DNA from: Thermoleophilia bacterium
GTDB lineage: Bacteria; Actinomycetota; Thermoleophilia; Gaiellales; Gaiellaceae
Direction: 5' to 3'
Length of the DNA stretch: 14,719 nucleotides
NCBI GenBank assembly: GCA_025935275.1
Contig: JAICVP010000022.1
Span: 1-14,719 of the forward strand
Shown: positions 13,836 to 14,719 of the stretch, in pieces
How positions within the stretch are numbered: the stretch's first letter is position 1
Layout: every line of letters starts with the position of its first letter
Program-made: the position numbers and the translations under genes
Notes under the pieces: generated by a model
The model's database searches: none
Told to the model about the DNA's origin: nothing
The model's input: only the letters and a program-made list of their open reading frames with translations

Positions 13836-14066
13836 CTAAGTCGGCTTGCCGTGAAGCGATTGGGAGGCTGGTGGCACGGATGCTGCCACCGGCTTGCCAA
13901 CCTGGCTCTCAGCAAGCGCTGGGCCAATCGCGTCGTGTTCAACCCTGGTGCCGCAACCAGGAAACGACGCGAGCCCCAACCCTGGAAGGGCTCCCGGGGT
14001 GAGGTCCTCAAAAGGGATCTGCTGCGATGTGTCTGAAACATCGAACCGAGGACCCCATTCGACCAC
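13836..14066 (-). CDS. Hypothetical small protein with a strong ribosome binding site
   Basis: The frame encodes 76 residues from a GTG at 14064-14066. AAGGAGG (14074-14080) lies 7 nt upstream, the best Shine-Dalgarno fit in the window. The protein starts MVEWGPRFDVSDTSQQIPFE and has no membrane segment or known motif that I recognise. Third-position G/C preference is clearly weaker than in neighbouring genes. The frame also runs across several inverted repeats. It is either a real accessory gene or a chance frame over structured DNA. Confidence 0.3.
   Translation of the reverse strand: MVEWGPRFDVSDTSQQIPFEDLTPGALPGLGLASFPGCGTRVEHDAIGPALAESQVGKPVAASVPPASQSLHGKPT
13865..13895. repeat. Inverted repeat 3
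   Basis: GGTGGCA (13870-13876) pairs with TGCCACC (13884-13890) around a 7-nt loop. The pairing extends outward to 12 bp in plus-strand RNA with two G-U pairs (13865-13869 with 13891-13895). Confidence 0.6.
13921..13976. repeat. Inverted repeat 4, three nested stems
   Basis: GGGC (13921-13924) pairs with GCCC (13973-13976), CGCGTCGT (13929-13936) with ACGACGCG (13964-13971), and CCTGGT (13944-13949) with ACCAGG (13956-13961). Stems are separated by small internal loops, as in structured RNA. Confidence 0.6.
14003..14054. repeat. Inverted repeat 5, two nested stems
   Basis: GGTCCTC (14003-14009) pairs with GAGGACC (14048-14054). Inside, CGATGT (14025-14030) pairs with ACATCG (14038-14043) around a 7-nt loop. 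Confidence 0.55.
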
Positions 14067-14095
14067 CGTGGAACCTCCTTCCAAGTAGTTGGCAT

Positions 14096-14124
14096 ACCTC
14101 CGAGGCGGGGAAAGCCCCGGAGGT
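14096..14124 (-). terminator. Inverted repeat 6, possible terminator of the surface-protein gene
   Basis: ACCTCCG (14096-14102) pairs with CGGAGGT (14118-14124), with a further GGC/GCC pairing inside. It lies about 50 nt past the stop of the minus-strand surface-protein gene. It is also the last of the six successive inverted repeats. Confidence 0.5.
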
Positions 14125-14172
14125 CGTTCGCGGCACGTCTACCCCGGGAACGGGCAGCGCGGCGGTGGGCGT

Positions 14173-14719
14173 TTATCCCGGTCGCTCAGGGAGAGAAACG
14201 AAAGCGACCGGCTGCCATGCAACGACTGATGGAATCAGCCGCCTGGAGCTTCGGCCAGCCAGACCGAAGCACACCGCGGCGACGAGCGCCGCGAAGCCTG
14301 AAAAGAAGAATCCGCCACCCGGGCCGCCACTGCCGCCTGCAGGCGCCGGCGCGAGCCCCGAGGGTCCGGTTGGATTGTTAGGAAACTTCGGATGGCCCGG
14401 AGCGCCTCTGGATTGTTCCGACGCCGCGACCGTAGAGGAACGATCCGCAATGTCGTTCACCGGTGGTGCTGGTGAAGGGCGAGGACCCCGCAGGAACGTC
14501 GCGAGTGCGTCGCTGACGGGGATTGGGGCTTCGATCTGAGCCGCGTCTGGCAACGGCCCTTGGACTCCCGTGGGGTTGTGTGGTGAACCGGGCGGGGTGA
14601 TCGGCGGCACCGGATCCGTCGGTGGGACCGGATCCGTCGGTGGCACCGGGTCCGTGGCCGGCGTATCGGTCGGTGGCACCGGGTCCACGGCCGGCGTATC
14701 GGTCGGTGGAGCTGGTGCT
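14173..14719 (-). CDS. Pro-rich repeat surface protein with C-terminal membrane helix, partial
   Basis: This is the C-terminal 181 residues of a protein whose start lies beyond the right edge; the frame is open to the window end and stops at TAA 14173-14175. It begins with tandem PPTDPV and PPTDTPATDPV units, then a Pro/Ala/Ser-rich linker. A Gly-rich stretch then leads into a membrane helix GFFFSGFAALVAAVCFGLAG, followed by basic residues RSSRRL and the tail FVSLPERPG. The layout suggests an exported protein tethered at its C-terminus with an extended Pro-rich stalk. The tail resembles C-termini I recall from Thermoleophilia-type proteins, which is memory, not a search. The catalytic or binding domain, if any, is outside the window. 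Confidence 0.65.
   Translation of the reverse strand, partial: APAPPTDTPAVDPVPPTDTPATDPVPPTDPVPPTDPVPPITPPGSPHNPTGVQGPLPDAAQIEAPIPVSDALATFLRGPRPSPAPPVNDIADRSSTVAASEQSRGAPGHPKFPNNPTGPSGLAPAPAGGSGGPGGGFFFSGFAALVAAVCFGLAGRSSRRLIPSVVAWQPVAFVSLPERPG
14602..14719. repeat. Coding tandem repeats, 18-bp and 33-bp units
   Basis: Two 18-bp units (14602-14619, 14620-14637) are followed by two 33-bp units (14638-14670, 14671-14703) differing at only two positions, and a partial copy to the edge. They encode PPTDPV and PPTDTPA(T/V)DPV in the minus-strand gene. Copy number may vary between strains. Confidence 0.85.

Noticed and set aside
13851..14036. Plus-strand basic ORF of 61 codons starting MKRLGGWWHG
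   Set aside because: No ribosome binding site, no recognised motif, and it runs over the same inverted repeats; the minus-strand frame has a far better start context.
13719..14124. RNase P RNA, tmRNA or SRP RNA
   Set aside because: I could not find the conserved sequence blocks of these RNAs on either strand, so only a generic structured segment is reported.
14602..14719. CRISPR-like repeat array at the right edge
   Set aside because: The repeats are contiguous, in frame and encode a Pro-rich stalk.

Overview
This window comes from a GC-rich bacterial chromosome, most likely an actinobacterium-like lineage. The Thermoleophilia/Solirubrobacterales group is a guess. The clues are strong G/C bias at third codon positions, GTG starts, several genes whose start codon lies 7-9 nt after a -10-like hexamer with no Shine-Dalgarno (leaderless architecture), a dgt-dnaG pair, and a class III cyclase with a MerR-like N-terminus. 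Most of the window is ordinary chromosome; the right end (about 13.6-14.7 kb) looks more accessory.

Left block (1-4206). The tail of a YjbQ-family gene runs off the left edge. A zinc-uptake locus follows: a Fur/Zur-family repressor on the minus strand, divergent from znuA-znuC-znuB on the plus strand. A perfect 7-1-7 palindrome at 865-879 sits inside the first codons of znuA and should be the Zur operator for both directions. A secreted M23-like peptidase with one altered metal-site residue comes next.

Middle block (4286-7906). A class III nucleotidyl cyclase with a MerR-like N-terminal domain is followed by two convergent (minus-strand) integral membrane protein genes: an MscS-related TM-helix-repeat protein and a DUF2254 protein. 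Both membrane genes are preceded by GTTT-N14/15-GGGT(A/T)A, the pattern of sigma-B/sigma-F-type general-stress promoters, so they may form a small envelope-stress regulon.

Housekeeping block (7996-12523). A minus-strand run holds a short-chain dehydrogenase, dgt (HD-domain dNTPase), dnaG (primase) and tRNA-Asn(GTT), with 10-nt and 14-nt gaps and one 10-bp overlap. Divergently, a cupin gene overlaps a histidine-phosphatase gene by ATGA. The shared region between the two operons is only 20 bp and carries a symmetric TACGATA that can act as -10 in both directions, the same layout as zur/znuA.

Right block (12524-14719). It holds a gene-poor stretch with hairpins, a PAS-LuxR one-component regulator on the minus strand, a possible 27-residue membrane microprotein, and a 400-bp segment (13719-14124) packed with six successive inverted repeats. 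A weak 76-residue ORF with an excellent ribosome binding site overlaps that segment. The window ends in the 3' part of a gene for a Pro/Thr/Asp-repeat surface protein with a C-terminal membrane helix.

The most noteworthy signals are the recurring bidirectional/leaderless promoters, the operator embedded in the znuA signal-peptide codons, the two stress-type promoters, and the hairpin-dense segment. No clear new multi-gene defence or mobile system is visible.
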